Assembly (NCBI GenBank): GCA_015039315.1
Contig: WIDE01000015.1
Coordinates: 1 to 64,000, forward strand
DNA from: Clavulina sp. PMI_390
Lineage: Eukaryota > Basidiomycota > Agaricomycetes > Cantharellales > Hydnaceae
DNA length: 64,000 bases
Reading direction: 5' to 3'
Shown here: positions 22,801-35,639 of the stretch, in pieces
How positions within the stretch are numbered: the first letter of the stretch is position 1
Layout: each line of letters begins with the position of its first letter
The notes under the pieces: generated by a model
What the model was told of the DNA's origin: nothing
The model's input: only the letters and a program-made list of their open reading frames with translations
The model's database searches: none
Made by a program: the position numbers and the translations under genes

Positions 22801-25400
22801 CCCCTTGGGCCTCTCTGACTTCTCGGGAACCAAATAGGGTCTAGGTGAGTGGGACCAGCATCGACTTGGGCCATTCGTACCATCCATGGTAGGCATCTGA
22901 GTAGGAGAGCAAGCACCTCGACGAGGATTGGGATGAATGGAGATGAAGTAAGCGGAAGGAGCATTGCCAGGAAGCGATATCGGGATGATGCGAACATGTC
23001 TACGGATTCTCGTTGAGCCATAATCCCGAAAGCTGGTCTCCCAGACGGAGGCGGATATCCTGCAGGGCGAGCAAGAGGCGTCGCATGTGCCCGCCCGTCC
23101 AAGCTGTCGCTTCGCTCTTCTGGGCCTGGTATGCGAACACCCACAGACGTCTGTCTTACCGTCGAAGGGTCTGCCTCGTCATCCCAACTCCACCAGGCGC
23201 TACGCCTCCTCCCGCTCTTGAAGCATAAGGGTAAGGAGATGTGATCCTAGGCCTCGACACCGCAGCTGGAGCCGGTACAATCGGGCCACCTTGGATAGGG
23301 CTAGTACTCCTACCAGGTGCATAGATCCAGTTCGATCCCCAGAGTTCCACAGGCGCGGGCGCGTAGAAGGGTATGCACACGACGTCATCCTGGCCCACTA
23401 CCCTCGCTACTCGCATCGCATCCACCAGCAGCAGCATCAGCTACATCGCCCGCTTTATTGTCATCGTTGATACGAGGAGGTGCGCGTCCGGGAGGGAGGA
23501 GGGGGATGCTTGGCGCAGGCGTCTCATCACCATTGTTCACATCTTCAAAGCGAGACGGCGGCGGGATCTACGAGACTGAATGCGAGCTTGCACTGCCATG
23601 CGAAGGGGGTGCAGTAGCTGCTGGGGGTTTTCTCAAGGCACTAGTGCTGATGGGGAAAACATTGGGCTTGGTCACGGCGGGTGCACCACTCCTAGCCAAG
23701 CGTCAATGACACTAACACCAGGCATTGCGCCGGCCCATAAAGGCCTAGCAATTGAACCGCACAATTGATTCCATATCCGATGCAAGTCCACCAGTGGAGT
23801 AGTCGGCGGAGAGCAAGATGAGGGGACCTGGCGTGGCTGTTTCAGACTCGTTGGATAGATCGGATTCGCACTAGACGACCCTAACGTTAAAGGTGTAGTG
23901 GGAATAGCAAGAAGAACAATAGTCAGAGGGGTGATACACAGTTGTTCGCGCTAGGACAAAGGTTCGCACTTGGATGAGCAGGGTGATACCTGAAGACGGC
24001 GCCTGAGGACCCGGACTTGTGCTGACACCTCCTGTTTTTGCGGGAATCGGCGGAGGAGCAGTTGCAAGTTTAGCTCTTTCTGGCCGCGCTGGAAGAAGTG
24101 AAGCAAGTGAGATGACCACAGTTAGAATGATCAGATGTGTTAACCCACACGATGCCGACAATCCTGCTCCTTCTGCTCCCGCTCCCCCATCGTCATTTTC
24201 CCCAAGCCCAACTCGTTCTCGTTCTCAACTCCTCTCCAGTGCTCATTCTCGCTCCCTCTGCTTCCGTTCTTAACGTTTTCGACTGTTGCCTCGCCTAACT
24301 GCCCCGTTCATCCCACGAGGATGTCCGTCATCTCTTACTCACCCGCGCTGGCCGATTCCTAATTTTCCCATTCCGGTTCTCTTTAACGTCCACGGACATC
24401 GACGAGGTGCGGGGAGATGTAGTAGATGCGGAACGACGCAGTGCTAGTCGTCACATCGCTCTAATAATCCAGCCTTCGTAGGCTCATCACCACTCCCGCT
24501 GGTAGGAGAGGCGGACCGATTCGCCTGGTGGTGGATTCACACTTGTTGTTACAAAAAGGGAGTTTGGACACACACTATTAGCCTAAATCGCCTACGAGGC
24601 ATGGGGAGGCGGAGGAAGGACAGTGTGGATATCAAGGCCGATCGGAACCATTGGGGCTAGTGGACGAAGGTGCTCGGCACTCTGCCCGGCCTGGATATGG
24701 GCAAGGTGGACCTATGGTGGTGGTGGGAGTAGAGAGGAGTGTGATTCCATCGCACGTGAAACAGTACGCGGAGGAGAGATGGCACGAGCCGGAGGAGCAG
24801 GCGCAGGTGATGATGCATGCTTACCTCCAACGCCGACACCAACTAGGTGAGGATGAGGAGCGGCAGCGGCGACTGTTGGGACGATGGGTCTGTCGGGAGC
24901 GCCACTATTCACGGCTACGTCCCGGGAACTAGGACAATGGCCTTAGGGAGCACGCGAAAAGCCGAGAGGAGGACAATCCGGCTGCAGTGGGCGGTTTCGA
25001 TCCAGCACCTGCACTGGGTCCAATGGTGACAGTATCGAGGCCGTCGAGGATTTGTAGCGTAGTATAGAATAGCAGAGACAGGCGCGGTGGATCCTTTCCT
25101 CGGTCAGCCGAGTTTAGGGCGCTGATGGGGGTGTTTGGGCCATGTAACAATGGCCAATGCTGACGCCAACGTTGATGGTAGATCAGCATTTGACGCAGGG
25201 TGAGATAGGATGGGTGGTATGGGTCTGAATGTGGTGCTTGGTGTTGGAGATGGGATCCGCTGATAGTAACACTCGGTTGGGGTGTACGCCACCAACCTGC
25301 GATGTCGCCGGATGGGAGGGTCGGTATCTGGCGCGACCTATCGCGACCATCATCTCGGGCCTTCTCAATGATCACACGAGACCCCAGTGGCTTCGGTGAG
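19810..25400 (-). pseudogene. degenerate paralog of the NADAR-domain gene at 40280-45694
   Basis: The whole stretch is collinear, in the same orientation, with the intact gene ~20 kb downstream. Matches include the NADAR tail (19.8-20.1 kb), the segment with KKAPKHVAAPLLPVLPENKA and VVPILGAEGDDYRPPSLT (21.78-22.0 kb), QPLLTNPQGIIPNGVDISDE (~22.1-22.2 kb), the Arg-rich block at ~22.6-23.1 kb, and the N-terminal part with PDRPIVP...HPHLVGVGVGGK (24.7-24.9 kb). The frame is broken many times and no open piece exceeds ~200 codons. Similarity fades beyond ~25.3 kb. It is a decayed duplicate. The retained order without processing marks suggests a DNA-level segmental duplication rather than retroposition. 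Confidence 0.85.
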
Positions 25401-27484
25401 TCACTAGTTGATGACCAAAAAACTACGTTGCAGTGACCAACTGAAGATGGCCATGGGGTATTAGATGAATGAATGAAAGGATGGGATTCTGAGAGAGAAC
25501 AAATGCCGTGGAGGGCGACGTACCACAAACAGCCAACAGGTATTGTGGAGCAGAAGTGCTTCCGAGCTGAGAGCAATAGCAAGACCCACAAGTAGGCGAA
25601 CGAGGAAAGACATCGTTTCCGCGGGACAGTTTGATACCGAAAGGCGCAAAACGTCGAGATCACCGATTAGGAGAGGAGAACACGCAATGTGATGCCTGGG
25701 AATGTCATGATAGGCCTTCGGTCAACAGCGCACGAAGCACGAGCACTTTGAACAGGAAACTCGCTGAGTTTTGCTTGCCACCTGTCAACACTCTCCTAAG
25801 ATGCCGATTTCAGCAGTTCATCGACTCTCCAAGGATGTTAAATGCGACGTACCAGCATACCAAGTGCCACCAGCAATCGAAAGAGGTTCCTTGATAGTTT
25901 GTGGACACCGAGGGGCGGGCGCTTGGTGTTCATTGTTATTCATTTATGCACCTTTCAATCATTCTCAATTCTACCTGATAAATCCCACACCATGTGCCGC
26001 AGGCATTGATAAGAAAGAGGACAATGCTCTAATAAGGCACCTCGTTGTACAAGTCAGCGGTGCCGTAACGGCCCGAAAATAGCTTTGTTGTTGGACCATC
26101 TGATATGAAGAACTTGGGAGGTAAGTCCACCATCTATCTTGAAGCATCTTTTCTTTGAATTGAGGATGTTTGTCCTGACATATTGGTGTCCTCTCACGGC
26201 ACTCTGCCCAAAATCACCGACTAGTTGAACAATGCTATGACAACGAACAACAATCACAGATCTTCCTAATTGCCCCCAACAACTGGGCACTTTCGCTTCT
26301 TTGGGAACCACTATTCACTGGCTCTGAATCTAATTACAACTACCAGATTTGGAAAACCCATCCTGATGTTCCAATTAGGTCACTTAGAAGTCTCTGATAT
26401 GAGCAATTTCGAGATGCATAACAGTAGTGGGAATATGCTTCTGCCAGATTGATCAGAGTTTCATCCGCAAGAGGAGTGACAGTCGATGTGGTTACAGCCG
26501 TGATTTTCCTCTTGCCCTTTTCGTCACGGAACCCTTTGCCCCGTTCCATGAATGCCTTTGTTATTGTGCTCTCCCGTTTGCATTCACTCCCTTCACCTCA
26601 GCATAGCTTCCGCGTGGTTGGATCGCACACCGGTGAGAAAGTCAGAGTCTCCGAGTGATGGATTCACAACAGATCACTCCCGTGTTTCTCTCCACTACGC
26701 GTCATACAAGCTATGCTTGGCTCCAACTTTGGGTCTCACCAGTCCGAGGAGAAGAATCCTGGACTTTCGTAGAGCATTTTTCCCGAATGGGCCAAAAGCA
26801 CTTAGCCCAGGGCCCCAAGAGGTGCCATCGGCCTCGAGATCACCTCCTGCGATCCATTGAGACTGAGACTCATGGACGACCGGAGACTAGATGAAATGAA
26901 CCCCAATGCTTAGGCATCTAGCTCCAGCTGCGCTACGCTAGAGACCATTCTGATCGTCATGCCTTTGTTGTTGATTGGCTTTTGTATCCCTTACCGTAAT
27001 GAACTTGAATATGTGTCCCTGTATGTGCCAAATCATGATGTGATATGCAATGCTTTGGTAATGTTTGATGAAGAGATGGGAGCTTTGGGACTTACGATGT
27101 GCAAACTGTGACAATCACGGCAGTGGGAGCGCCATTCTCTCAAAGTCAATTTCCTTCCACCAGCTGGCTCGCAGTGCTGAGTACTTCCTTATTTGACCAG
27201 TTGGCTACGTTGAAACGTGGGGCTTCCCAGACCACTAGGGAGAACAACTCTTGATGCTGACTTAGCCACCACCCACCCTCATCGATGTCAGGTTTCAGAA
27301 AAGTTGCTCGCCCTCTTGCGATCCCACCAATGTCTCCCTTCGCTCAAGTGCAGGCGTTTCTATGGATGACAACAAAGCGCGCAAAAATACCTAAAGGTGA
27401 CGAATGTGAGTCCGGTCATCCGACAACTGGGGTAGAATCAGCACCGATGCGTCTCACATTTCTGGAAGGTCAGATTATGGAATA
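25401..27484. other. intergenic, nothing recognised
   Basis: About 2 kb between the NADAR relic and K5. Open frames are short and lack domain features. The 5' end of the duplicated segment may extend a little into this stretch. Confidence 0.45.
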
Positions 27485-28872
27485 ATGAAGGATTTTGAGG
27501 CCACCAAAAATCAAAGAAGCAATATTAGCCGGGACCTGGACTCGGTAATGTTTTGTTCTCTTGCAGCGATGCTTTCCACGTTGCGGAGTGATTAACCTTG
27601 GAATCGAGTATAGATGTCTAACCTCCCCACTACCGAACGCATGATCGCGATGAACAATGCTTATGAAGTATGTTTACTGCTTATAGCCATCAGAAATATT
27701 CTTACAGCTCGTAGGAGCTTCGAAGTCAACCACTCAATTCCAAAGAGTACGCTCGGCTATTACGGCGTCTGCAAGATGTATGCGCCGCCCTTGATTCGCT
27801 TCCTAGCCCCCTTATGATTGATAATGTTACTTATTATCGCGAAAAACTCGTTGGCCGCGGGGGTGAAGCCTCGGTCTTCGAAGGTGAATGGCGTGGAAGC
27901 CCTGTAGTTGTCAGGGAGGTCAATCTGGAGAATCGACTTTGGGACGGGCCCGCAGGCCTTAGGATCAAGAGGGTATGAACGTCCAGGATCTCTTCATAAT
28001 CTTTCCAGCTGAATCTTTATAATAGCTTGTGCGCCGCGAAGCTATCACTCATTCACAACTACGTCACCCTAACATCCTTCCTTTTCGAGGAGTTTACTGT
28101 GATCCCTCCACAGAGCGTCCACTTACGGTGTCTCCGTTTATCGAAAGGGGCTCTCTCCAGAATCTCATAGAAGAAGATGGAGAGATCAGCTTCACAATGT
28201 TCCAGCATGTAGTGAGTGCCTTCAAGGACAATATATATGTGAGCTTAGCTTACACTGAATGGCTACGAAAACTAGCTGACCGGTATCAGTCATGGGGTTG
28301 AGTATCTTCACTCGAGAAGCCCGCCAGTTATTCACGGTGATCTGCATCCAGTGAGTTGTTCCTTACTACATGAGCTGTAATCGACTGGTCGGAAACTCAG
28401 CATCCGTTCACAGGGGAACATTCTCATCGATGACTCTGGCGTCCCATACATATGCGATTTCGGTTTAAGTCGTATCCGATACGAAGTCACACGGTCTCGC
28501 ACACAATCCCCTGGTGCAGTCACTAAATCACGTTTTCGGGCTCCAGAGATTTCCACTGAAGAAGGCGCTGATAAATCAACACAGGAGAGCGATATATTCT
28601 CCCTTTCCCTGACTTTTCTTGCCCTATGGAGCGGGAAAAAGCCATTCCCTCATTTGAACGAGTTCGCTGTGGTCACCCAGATTGCTGATGGCAGAAGGCC
28701 AAAGAGGCCTAAGAATTTTGCGATTGTCCCTGCAAACGACGGCAAAATCCTTTGGGCGCTGCTAGAGGATATGTGGAAGCATCATCCAACAAAACGCCCA
28801 TCAAGCTATATTGTTGTGGAACGTTTGAAACGCTTATTTCCCCAGGCTATAGGGAGCCATTTGGGCTCGTGA
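27485..28872 (+). CDS. TKL kinase-like protein K5 (short N-terminus)
   Basis: Six exons: 27485-27544, 27614-27667, 27715-27972, 28026-28211, 28276-28350 and 28414-28872; 363 aa. The N-terminus is short and the usual helix is poorly conserved (MSNLPTTERMIAMNNAYE). Kinase motifs: GRGGEASVFEG, beta-3 VVVREVN (Arg for Lys), RREAITHSQLRHPNILPF, VIHGDLHPGN, CDFGLSRIRYE, RAPEI, and MWKHHPTKRPSS. The region after HPNILPF reads RGVY instead of LGIY. The start is tentative; upstream exons may have been missed. All introns coincide with those of the paralogs. Confidence 0.8.
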
Positions 28873-30137
28873 ACAGAATCAGCAAGGATTCTAACATTTG
28901 CTATAAGTAAACTTTGAACCTGGTGAGTCGATTCCCTGATTACAGCTAAGTAGCCAGAAATGTAGTGATGATTGGTCGCATTGCTCTGATGGTGTATCGT
29001 CACTAAAGCATGCTCTTACTAGCTTTGATTACCCGCACATTCTCCTTTGCTTGGGGGAAACCGATGGAATATAGTTGGAATTGCCACAGCTCTCGTACCA
29101 TTGCCACGTAACATTTTGTCTCTGCACGAGTATCGTGGAGGGATTAGCCTTTCATTGATCCATGCTCTTTATGACGGCACGATTCAGCCTTACTATGTAG
29201 CTTTTCGGCTCATGAGATGCATTGTAACAAAGGAGGCTTCACTCGACCGAGTACAACCTGTCCTGAGGCAGTGCAAAAGGGCCACTAATATAAATCCGTG
29301 TGGGATTTATTCCTTTCCCCTGCGGAGACAGATCGGTATTAGTCATGCCGAGTTGTGGAATTCATATGCCAAACAAGACCAGGGAACAAAGGCAATTACA
29401 TGAGATCAAGAGAGCACCGCCTTTGATTAGAGGATACAGGAGAACCAATGCAACAACACATTTGAGTATAGGGAAACCCACGAATCAGAGTATCAGTTTC
29501 CCCAAACTCTGCATCTTGTACGGTTGACCCTGGACGGGGGGGTTCATGATAGGGTCCCAGATTTCCCGCTCCAGTGGTTATATGCGTCGCGCTTCAGCAC
29601 CCAGGCCTTCAGTGGTAACGAAGCAGGAGGAGCAGCTCATCACGACAAATGATGGGGTCTTATTATAAATATGGCTTTTTTCAGATGTTGATGCAATTCG
29701 ATTACACGGTCTCATGTTCTACGAGAGCTCGCCTTCGTGATTACAATCAGAAATCATTGTTTTCTCACCCTGAGCCCTAACCACACATGCCGGAACCGCG
29801 AGGGCTGTGTGACTAGTCACACGTTCGCGTCCCCCATCTTGTCGTCACACCCATCACGACCTTGTGTCACGGAATTACCTGGCAGAGAGCCTACCTCTTC
29901 GATTACAGCCAGGCACCACTAGATATAACACACGCCTTCCTAAAAAGGGGTGCTGAGCCGTCTATAGAGGATTCTTTGAGGTACCCTGACATACTGGCAC
30001 CGTTGCTCTGTCAGTATTGCTGATGTTGAGGTTTTCAACCCCATGACTGTTGGCTGGGATTTAGTCACTGGACGTACGTTACTATCAATAACTTACATCG
30101 CCTCATCCCAAACTTCTCTCTAGGCACGCTAGCTAGG
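28873..30137. other. intergenic between K5 and K6
   Basis: About 1.3 kb. Some open frames of up to ~118 codons on plus have no recognisable domain. No repeats or RNA genes are seen. Confidence 0.45.
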
Positions 30138-31707
30138 ATGCTGCGTAAGCGACCACGATTCTGGCGAGCCAAATCAACGCTTCAGGTGTTACTCTCTTCC
30201 ATTGACAACCATATGTCAACATCTAACTCACACTACTTCCGCTCTAATCGATAAGGCATCTTCTGCCACGACACAGGTACGCCCACCGGGAACACCTTTG
30301 GTCGTGTTCAAACGCAAACTGATTATGTTGAACTCCAGACACCTGGCGATAACGTCCCAAGCATCCCCACTGATATACGGGAACAAATTGGGCTAGGTCC
30401 ACAATCTGATGTATCCACTCTTTCGCTGAACCAACAGACAGATTTTCTAAATCGGCTCTACGATGTAAGCAGCATAAACCAAAGTTACATATTACTTAAT
30501 TACAGCTATCGATCTATAGGAATTACAAACTCGATCAGACCCCAATGAACGCGCTACAGCTTTAACGTGTTTGCAAGACTTCTGCTACTATTTTAACTCC
30601 GTCCCGACGCCATTGAGAATCTACGACGTCAAGTTTCTAAGAGAAAATCTGATAGCGGCAGGTAGCGAAGCTAGCACCTACACTGGCGAAGTTCTTGGAA
30701 AGCCGGTCGTTGTCCGAGAAGCGTTGCTCATAACAAGGGAATTGAACCAACCTATTGCAAAAGAGATAGCTAAGGTAAGCATTTCTGCTGGTTTCCGGTG
30801 CCGTCTTCTCCACGCTGATGGAGTCTCCTGCAGCTTGTTCATCGTGACGCTATGATAAATTCTCAGCTACATCACCGCAATATTCTTCAGCTCTTAGGAA
30901 TATATGAAGAGGCTCCTGGTTCGCAACCCCTCACGATTGTCCCTTATATCGAAAGACGCTCGTTGCAAAATATTTTGACGCCAGGGGATCTGCTCGGCGC
31001 AGACAACTTTCAGGATATTGTGAGTCCTTCGTGGCTTCCGTAGGTGAATTTACGACTCAGCGGCTTTTGTGTTTGGCCCCCAAATCAGCTCCTAGGTATC
31101 AACAACGCAGTTATCTATCTGCACTCCCTTCACCCACCTGTAATTCACGGGAACATTCACCCTGTAAGCAAAGTTTCCGATATAGCAGAATTCAATTACC
31201 TTGATTAAGGGGTGTTCAATTCTATAGGGTAACGTCCTGCTCAGCGAAGACGGCCAACCTCTTCTCTGCGACTTTGGATTCAGTATTTTTCATCGTGAAG
31301 GTGCTCAGACGTGGAAGAGCCGTGCTGGGGGTAGGACCAGGTTTCTTGCTCCAGAACTCGCCAGGGATGAGGTGGATCCGTTTCGCCCTACATGGCAAAC
31401 CGATATTTACGCCCTCGCGATGCTCTCTTTCAATATGTGGACTGGCGACAAACCATTCCCCGAACTTGTGCATGATCGAGAAGTGTCAATCAAAGCGGCC
31501 AAGGGTCAGAGACCCAAAAGACCCACGCGCACTGCAATTCGAGCCAACATCCCACAGGAAATGGAGACGGTGTTTTGGGAGCTCCTCAATAGGATGTGGG
31601 CGCAGAATCCGGCCAAACGTCCTCCAGGTACGGAGGTGTTGGAACGCTTCACAGAAATATTCGAGGGGACTGCGTCACCTGCTGGCACTAAATGTTATAT
31701 AATGTGA
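30138..31707 (+). CDS. predicted pseudokinase K6 (TKL family) with C-terminal CaaX box
   Basis: Six exons: 30138-30144, 30277-30464, 30520-30774, 30834-31019, 31089-31163 and 31228-31707; 396 aa, phases consistent. The 7-nt first exon is inferred. Shared N-terminal helix: IREQIGLGPQSDVSTLS...FLNRLYD. The kinase domain is heavily altered: Gly loop replaced by IAAGSEASTYTG; beta-3 VVVREAL (Arg for Lys); alphaC Glu changed to Asp (HRDAMINS); catalytic Asp changed to Asn (VIHGNIHPGN); DFGFSIFHRE in place of DFGLSRIRHE. The fold-bearing motifs (LAPEL, MWTGDKPF, MWAQNPAKRPP) remain, and the frame is fully open, so it looks like a maintained pseudokinase. The C-terminus ...TKCYIM is a CaaX motif; Met at X is typical of farnesylation, pointing to membrane attachment. 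Confidence 0.8.
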
Positions 31708-32396
31708 GCCCATAGGCACTACACCAGTTCTGATGGGGACCCCACGCAAGCAGCCACCTTCACGAAGCCTGACTACTTTAAATGTTTGAAACCGTTCATG
31801 CTATACAATTATATTCCTTGTCCCTCTGTGCGTTAATTCGCTCTGACATGGCTGGGCTTGTGATTTGCCATTAGATACCTAAGGCTAAAAAGGAGCACGT
31901 GTATGGAGTACTGTGGATATCATCGCAGGCTTCCCATCCTGGCGTGTTGTGTTTGAGCTCCACACAGATCGAGGCGTGTTTGCTCGAAACTTATACAAAG
32001 CTAGAGTATACGGTGATACAGAAAAGTTGAAGTATTTGAGTGTTGCTAGCATTGTCGGCCGTGCGAGGGTGGCCCGTCGGTGTTCAGGTGTGTATAGGTT
32101 TGTCGTTGTACGTGCTGTGTTGTTTAGCCTCACTGAGCCGATACGTGCTGCACTTGACCGCTCGGCTTCAATCCGAAGCCTGTCGTACTACTTTTAGCAC
32201 GTGGACCTGATCACTTTACCCCGACTTATTCCGATGTGGGAGGGTGTTAGACGGGCACTGGGCGCAGCGAAGTCGCCAGATCAACGTCAGTCTTGCCGGT
32301 CTGTTAAATCTCAATACGATCTGTTTGATCTGTTGCTAGGATAGGTTTATCTGAGCTTTGGAATGCGGACCGCGTAGGAAAATACGGCACTCACAG
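31708..32396. other. intergenic between K6 and K7
   Basis: About 0.7 kb. No gene is supported; the missing first exon(s) of K7 are expected here. Confidence 0.45.
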
Positions 32397-33763
32397 CTCG
32401 GCAACTGCTCTACCCTCGCCAAAGAGTGATCTGGGCCTGGCGAAACCGGCTTTCACCTCACTATCAGGACAATCTGGGCTCAATACGACAGTTGATCCAT
32501 CTGGTATACCCTTCCTCCCTGACGTCGAAACGTCTATCAGCCTGGATCGAATATACCAAGTACGTCTACCTTCAGATGGGCGGGGCACTATCGCTAACTG
32601 TCATCAGAACCTTATGAATCTATCGAAAGATTCCGACGCTTACCCTCAATTGTTGCGACGTCTGCAGGATCTTTGCTCTATGAATAGCTTACTTCCCGCC
32701 TCTCTCATTCTCAAGGACATTGCCTTTGATAGGGAAAATGTTATTGGTAAGGGAGATGAGGTCATGGTCTACAAGGGACGAATGGCAGATCGATTCGTCG
32801 CTGTCAGAGAGGTGTTTCTAACCCCCAAGGAGTGGACAAGCGCTTCAGGAAACGCCATTAAGCAGGTATGCATCTCCGCTAGCTCCCATACCTATGTATC
32901 ACCCTGATTCGAGTGGTCTGATAGCTGGTGCATCGTGAAGCTATCACTCACTCATTGCTAAACCACCCCAATATCCTTCCATTTTTGGGGATATATCATG
33001 AGACACCTACTTCGCCTCCACTCATAATTGTCCAGCTCGAAGACGAGTCCCTTCAAGATCTGATATGGCGCAATGGTTTGATAGACTCAAAAACCTTCCA
33101 GCACGTTGTAAGTGCCTACCATCTCAACTACCCCAAACTTCACGCCAGCCAATGACGATATATATCCCTTGCTGAATCGACCAGATAATTGGCGCTAGCC
33201 GTGCGGTTGCGTATCTCCACTCTAGACAACCACCAATAATTCATGGCGATCTTCACCCTGTAAGCTAGTAACTTTGAAATATGGTCGATATCAATACTCT
33301 AGACCTTTTTCGGTAGGGAAACATCCTAGTCAACGAGGCTGGCACGTGTTACCTCTGCGATTTTGGTTTAAGCCGTATTCGACACGAGGTCACTCGAACT
33401 CGCACAACCATTCAAGAAGGCGGCAGCATGCGGTTTCTAGCTCCAGAGCTTTCTGCATCTGCATCAAAGAAATTTCGCACGACATCAGGAAGTGATATAT
33501 ATTCCCTTGCCATGACGTCCCTTGCTACATGGAGTGGGAAATCCCCGTTTCCAGAGGTCTGGAACAACTGGGAAGTCATATCACGCGTTATACGTGGCGA
33601 ACGGCCTAAATTCCCCAGTGATTCCTCCATTGCTCTACCTTTGCATGTAGAAGCAGCCCTCTGGGGTTTGCTCCAAGATATGTGGGCACATCGGCCAGCG
33701 AAACGCCCTTCAGCTCCTATCATTGTGGAGCGTCTGGAGAATATATTTGAATTGAACCCTTGA
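32397..33763 (+). CDS. TKL kinase-like protein K7 (5' end unresolved)
   Basis: Exons 32397-32559, 32608-32865, 32925-33107, 33185-33259 and 33317-33763 encode at least 374 aa. The first listed exon begins in phase 2, so one or more upstream exons are missing from the model. Its end (SISLDRIYQ) matches the shared module. Kinase motifs: GKGDEVMVYKG, beta-3 VAVREVF (Arg for Lys), HREAITHSLLNHPNILPFLG, IIHGDLHPGN, CDFGLSRIRHE, LAPEL, MWAHRPAKRPS. It ends at ENIFELNP without an anchor. The Gly loop has Asp at the second conserved position. Confidence 0.8.
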
Positions 33764-33879
33764 AGGTGGATTCCCGAACGCTGGAACCGCTGAGGATGGT
33801 GATTGTCTATGGAAATCAAACTGCCTTTTTATTCTTCTGGATTACGCACACACATTTCAGGTTTGTTCAAGGGTATTGT

Positions 33880-34600
33880 GCAAATTACACAAATGGCTTG
33901 GAATAGATGTTATGTGCACATGCAAATCTGGTGCCAGAATTAATTACACGCACACATTTTTGGTTGTAATTAATTACACACACACTTTTGTGTCAAGGTT
34001 AATTACACGCACACACCAACTATTAGTCTCAATTAGTTACCTGCAAATATCATTCAGGATGCGAAGGATTGCTTCACACAGTAAGTACACTATTGGCTTC
34101 CCATTCTTCACGGATGACTATGACGTCATCCCAACTTTCCGCAACCATTCACCATAACAAGCACATGGCGGTATGACCGGTTACGGCTTCCGATTGGCTT
34201 CTGGCCTTCCTTGAAGCCCTTTTGTAGTAATTTTGGATACCATGGCCATGTGGCAAGTAGTAAAGGTGGAATCTTGTCCAAAGGGTGCCCGACTCCGGAT
34301 TGGAAATTTCTGGTGCTTGTGTGTGCTTAATTCAGCCAGGTCTCTTATGTGTAGATAATTCAGTCAAGATTAGTTGTGTGCAATTAATTGACCCTGCTAT
34401 TGGTGCAGGTGAGTTTGTGTACCTTGGTCAAACACTGTGTGCGTGTAATTAATTCCCACTTGGGATGTGTGTGTGTAATTAATTCTGACCCTCAATTTCT
34501 GTGCGTGTAAATAATTCTCCACTTGTTAAGTGTCACAATCTTAGCCCACAACCCCAAAGCCTTGAACCAATAGTGATTGGTGTGTAAATAATTATGTTTG
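33880..34600. mobile_element. element with multiple inverted subterminal TGTGCGTGTAATTAATT repeats
   Basis: The left ~150 bp contains at least three copies of AATTAATTACACGCACACA-like words (33937-34040). The right ~180 bp contains several copies of the reverse complement, TGTGCGTGTAATTAATTC (34430-34520, and a weaker one near 34580). The ~350 bp core is unrelated and has no ORF. Clusters of subterminal repeats in inverted orientation are typical of MITEs and of hAT-like elements whose transposase binds the subterminal repeats. Precise ends and target-site duplication are not clear. Confidence 0.6.
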
Positions 34601-35639
34601 AATAAAAAGGCAGAATGATGCCCATAATTGTCAGCGCTAATAGCATAGTATTGTGTGCTGTCAAAGGCCGACCTCTGTATGAATTGGGTGCAACTGCTGT
34701 AGCTCTGATGTTTAAGTAATCACACTGAACATCTATTGTTATTCTCTGAAATAAGCTCTTTCTATTGAACACACCACTACGAGTAGGTTCTAGAAGTTGG
34801 TGGGGGGCGAATCAGCACCAAAAGGCGTCAATGTTTGCCAGGTATCAAAGATACAAAGACTGAGACCTGTCGGATACGTATGGGTACAGTTCAGTTGCTC
34901 GAGGTAGGATCAATACCTGGTTGATCATGGGTCGTGAAAGTCGGCCCGGTCAACATTCCTCCGCTCTGCCGGGTGAATCAAGTCCACTGACCTGCGTTCC
35001 AGTAATCCGCTGATATCTGTACTAACTATAAAGTAAGTTCGGTCGCGGTTGGGATGTTGTGAAGGTGGTTGGACAAAGGCTGTTTGTAGCTTAGAGTTCC
35101 TATTGACCCCTGCTGAATAGGAGGAATTTTAATCCGGTACATGTTATATGGTCTCACCCTGCAAAAAGCAAAGAAGCATTTTGGTACTGGTGAACCTTTA
35201 GTTAGACGGTTGGCGCACATTCGCAAACTCGTGTTTTTTTCCCAGCTATAACGAACCTCCGTTACACGAACACAGATCAATTCACGATCGCTTCACGGAG
35301 ACGGACGACTCTCGACATGTGCATCGAGCAAGGCAGTGAAATGGGGCACGGCGACGGGCATCTATATTCCCTTGTATCTCTCTTACAAATCCCGCTCTTA
35401 TATGGCAATTTGAGTGGGTAGGGAAGTCAGGAGGAAGCTCGAGGCCGTTGTTTTGCTACGTACTGATCTGCACCTTTCTTACAATAGCTCAAAATTGTCT
35501 TCTGGAGCCTCTTAGAAATTTTTTAGAACCGTAACGGGATCCGATTGAGGATGGCTCTTTGATGGCGAGAGATGGGATTTAGCTTATGATTCTGTGAAAC
35601 CGATGTATGTGGCAATTGGAGGAAGAAGTTCTTCCTGCT
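34601..35639. other. intergenic, nothing recognised
   Basis: No supportable gene in about 1 kb; open frames are short. Confidence 0.45.

Noticed and set aside
22554..23144. 196-codon minus-strand frame rich in Arg and Pro
   Set aside because: Part of the degenerate NADAR duplicate; composition follows the parental Pro/Arg-rich segment and the frame is broken on both sides.
29047..29403. 118-codon plus frame between K5 and K6
   Set aside because: No domain, no splice partners and composition not protein-like enough to call.
33880..34600. CRISPR-like repeat array
   Set aside because: Repeats are in inverted end clusters with irregular spacing, in a fungal genome; transposon subterminal repeats explain them better.
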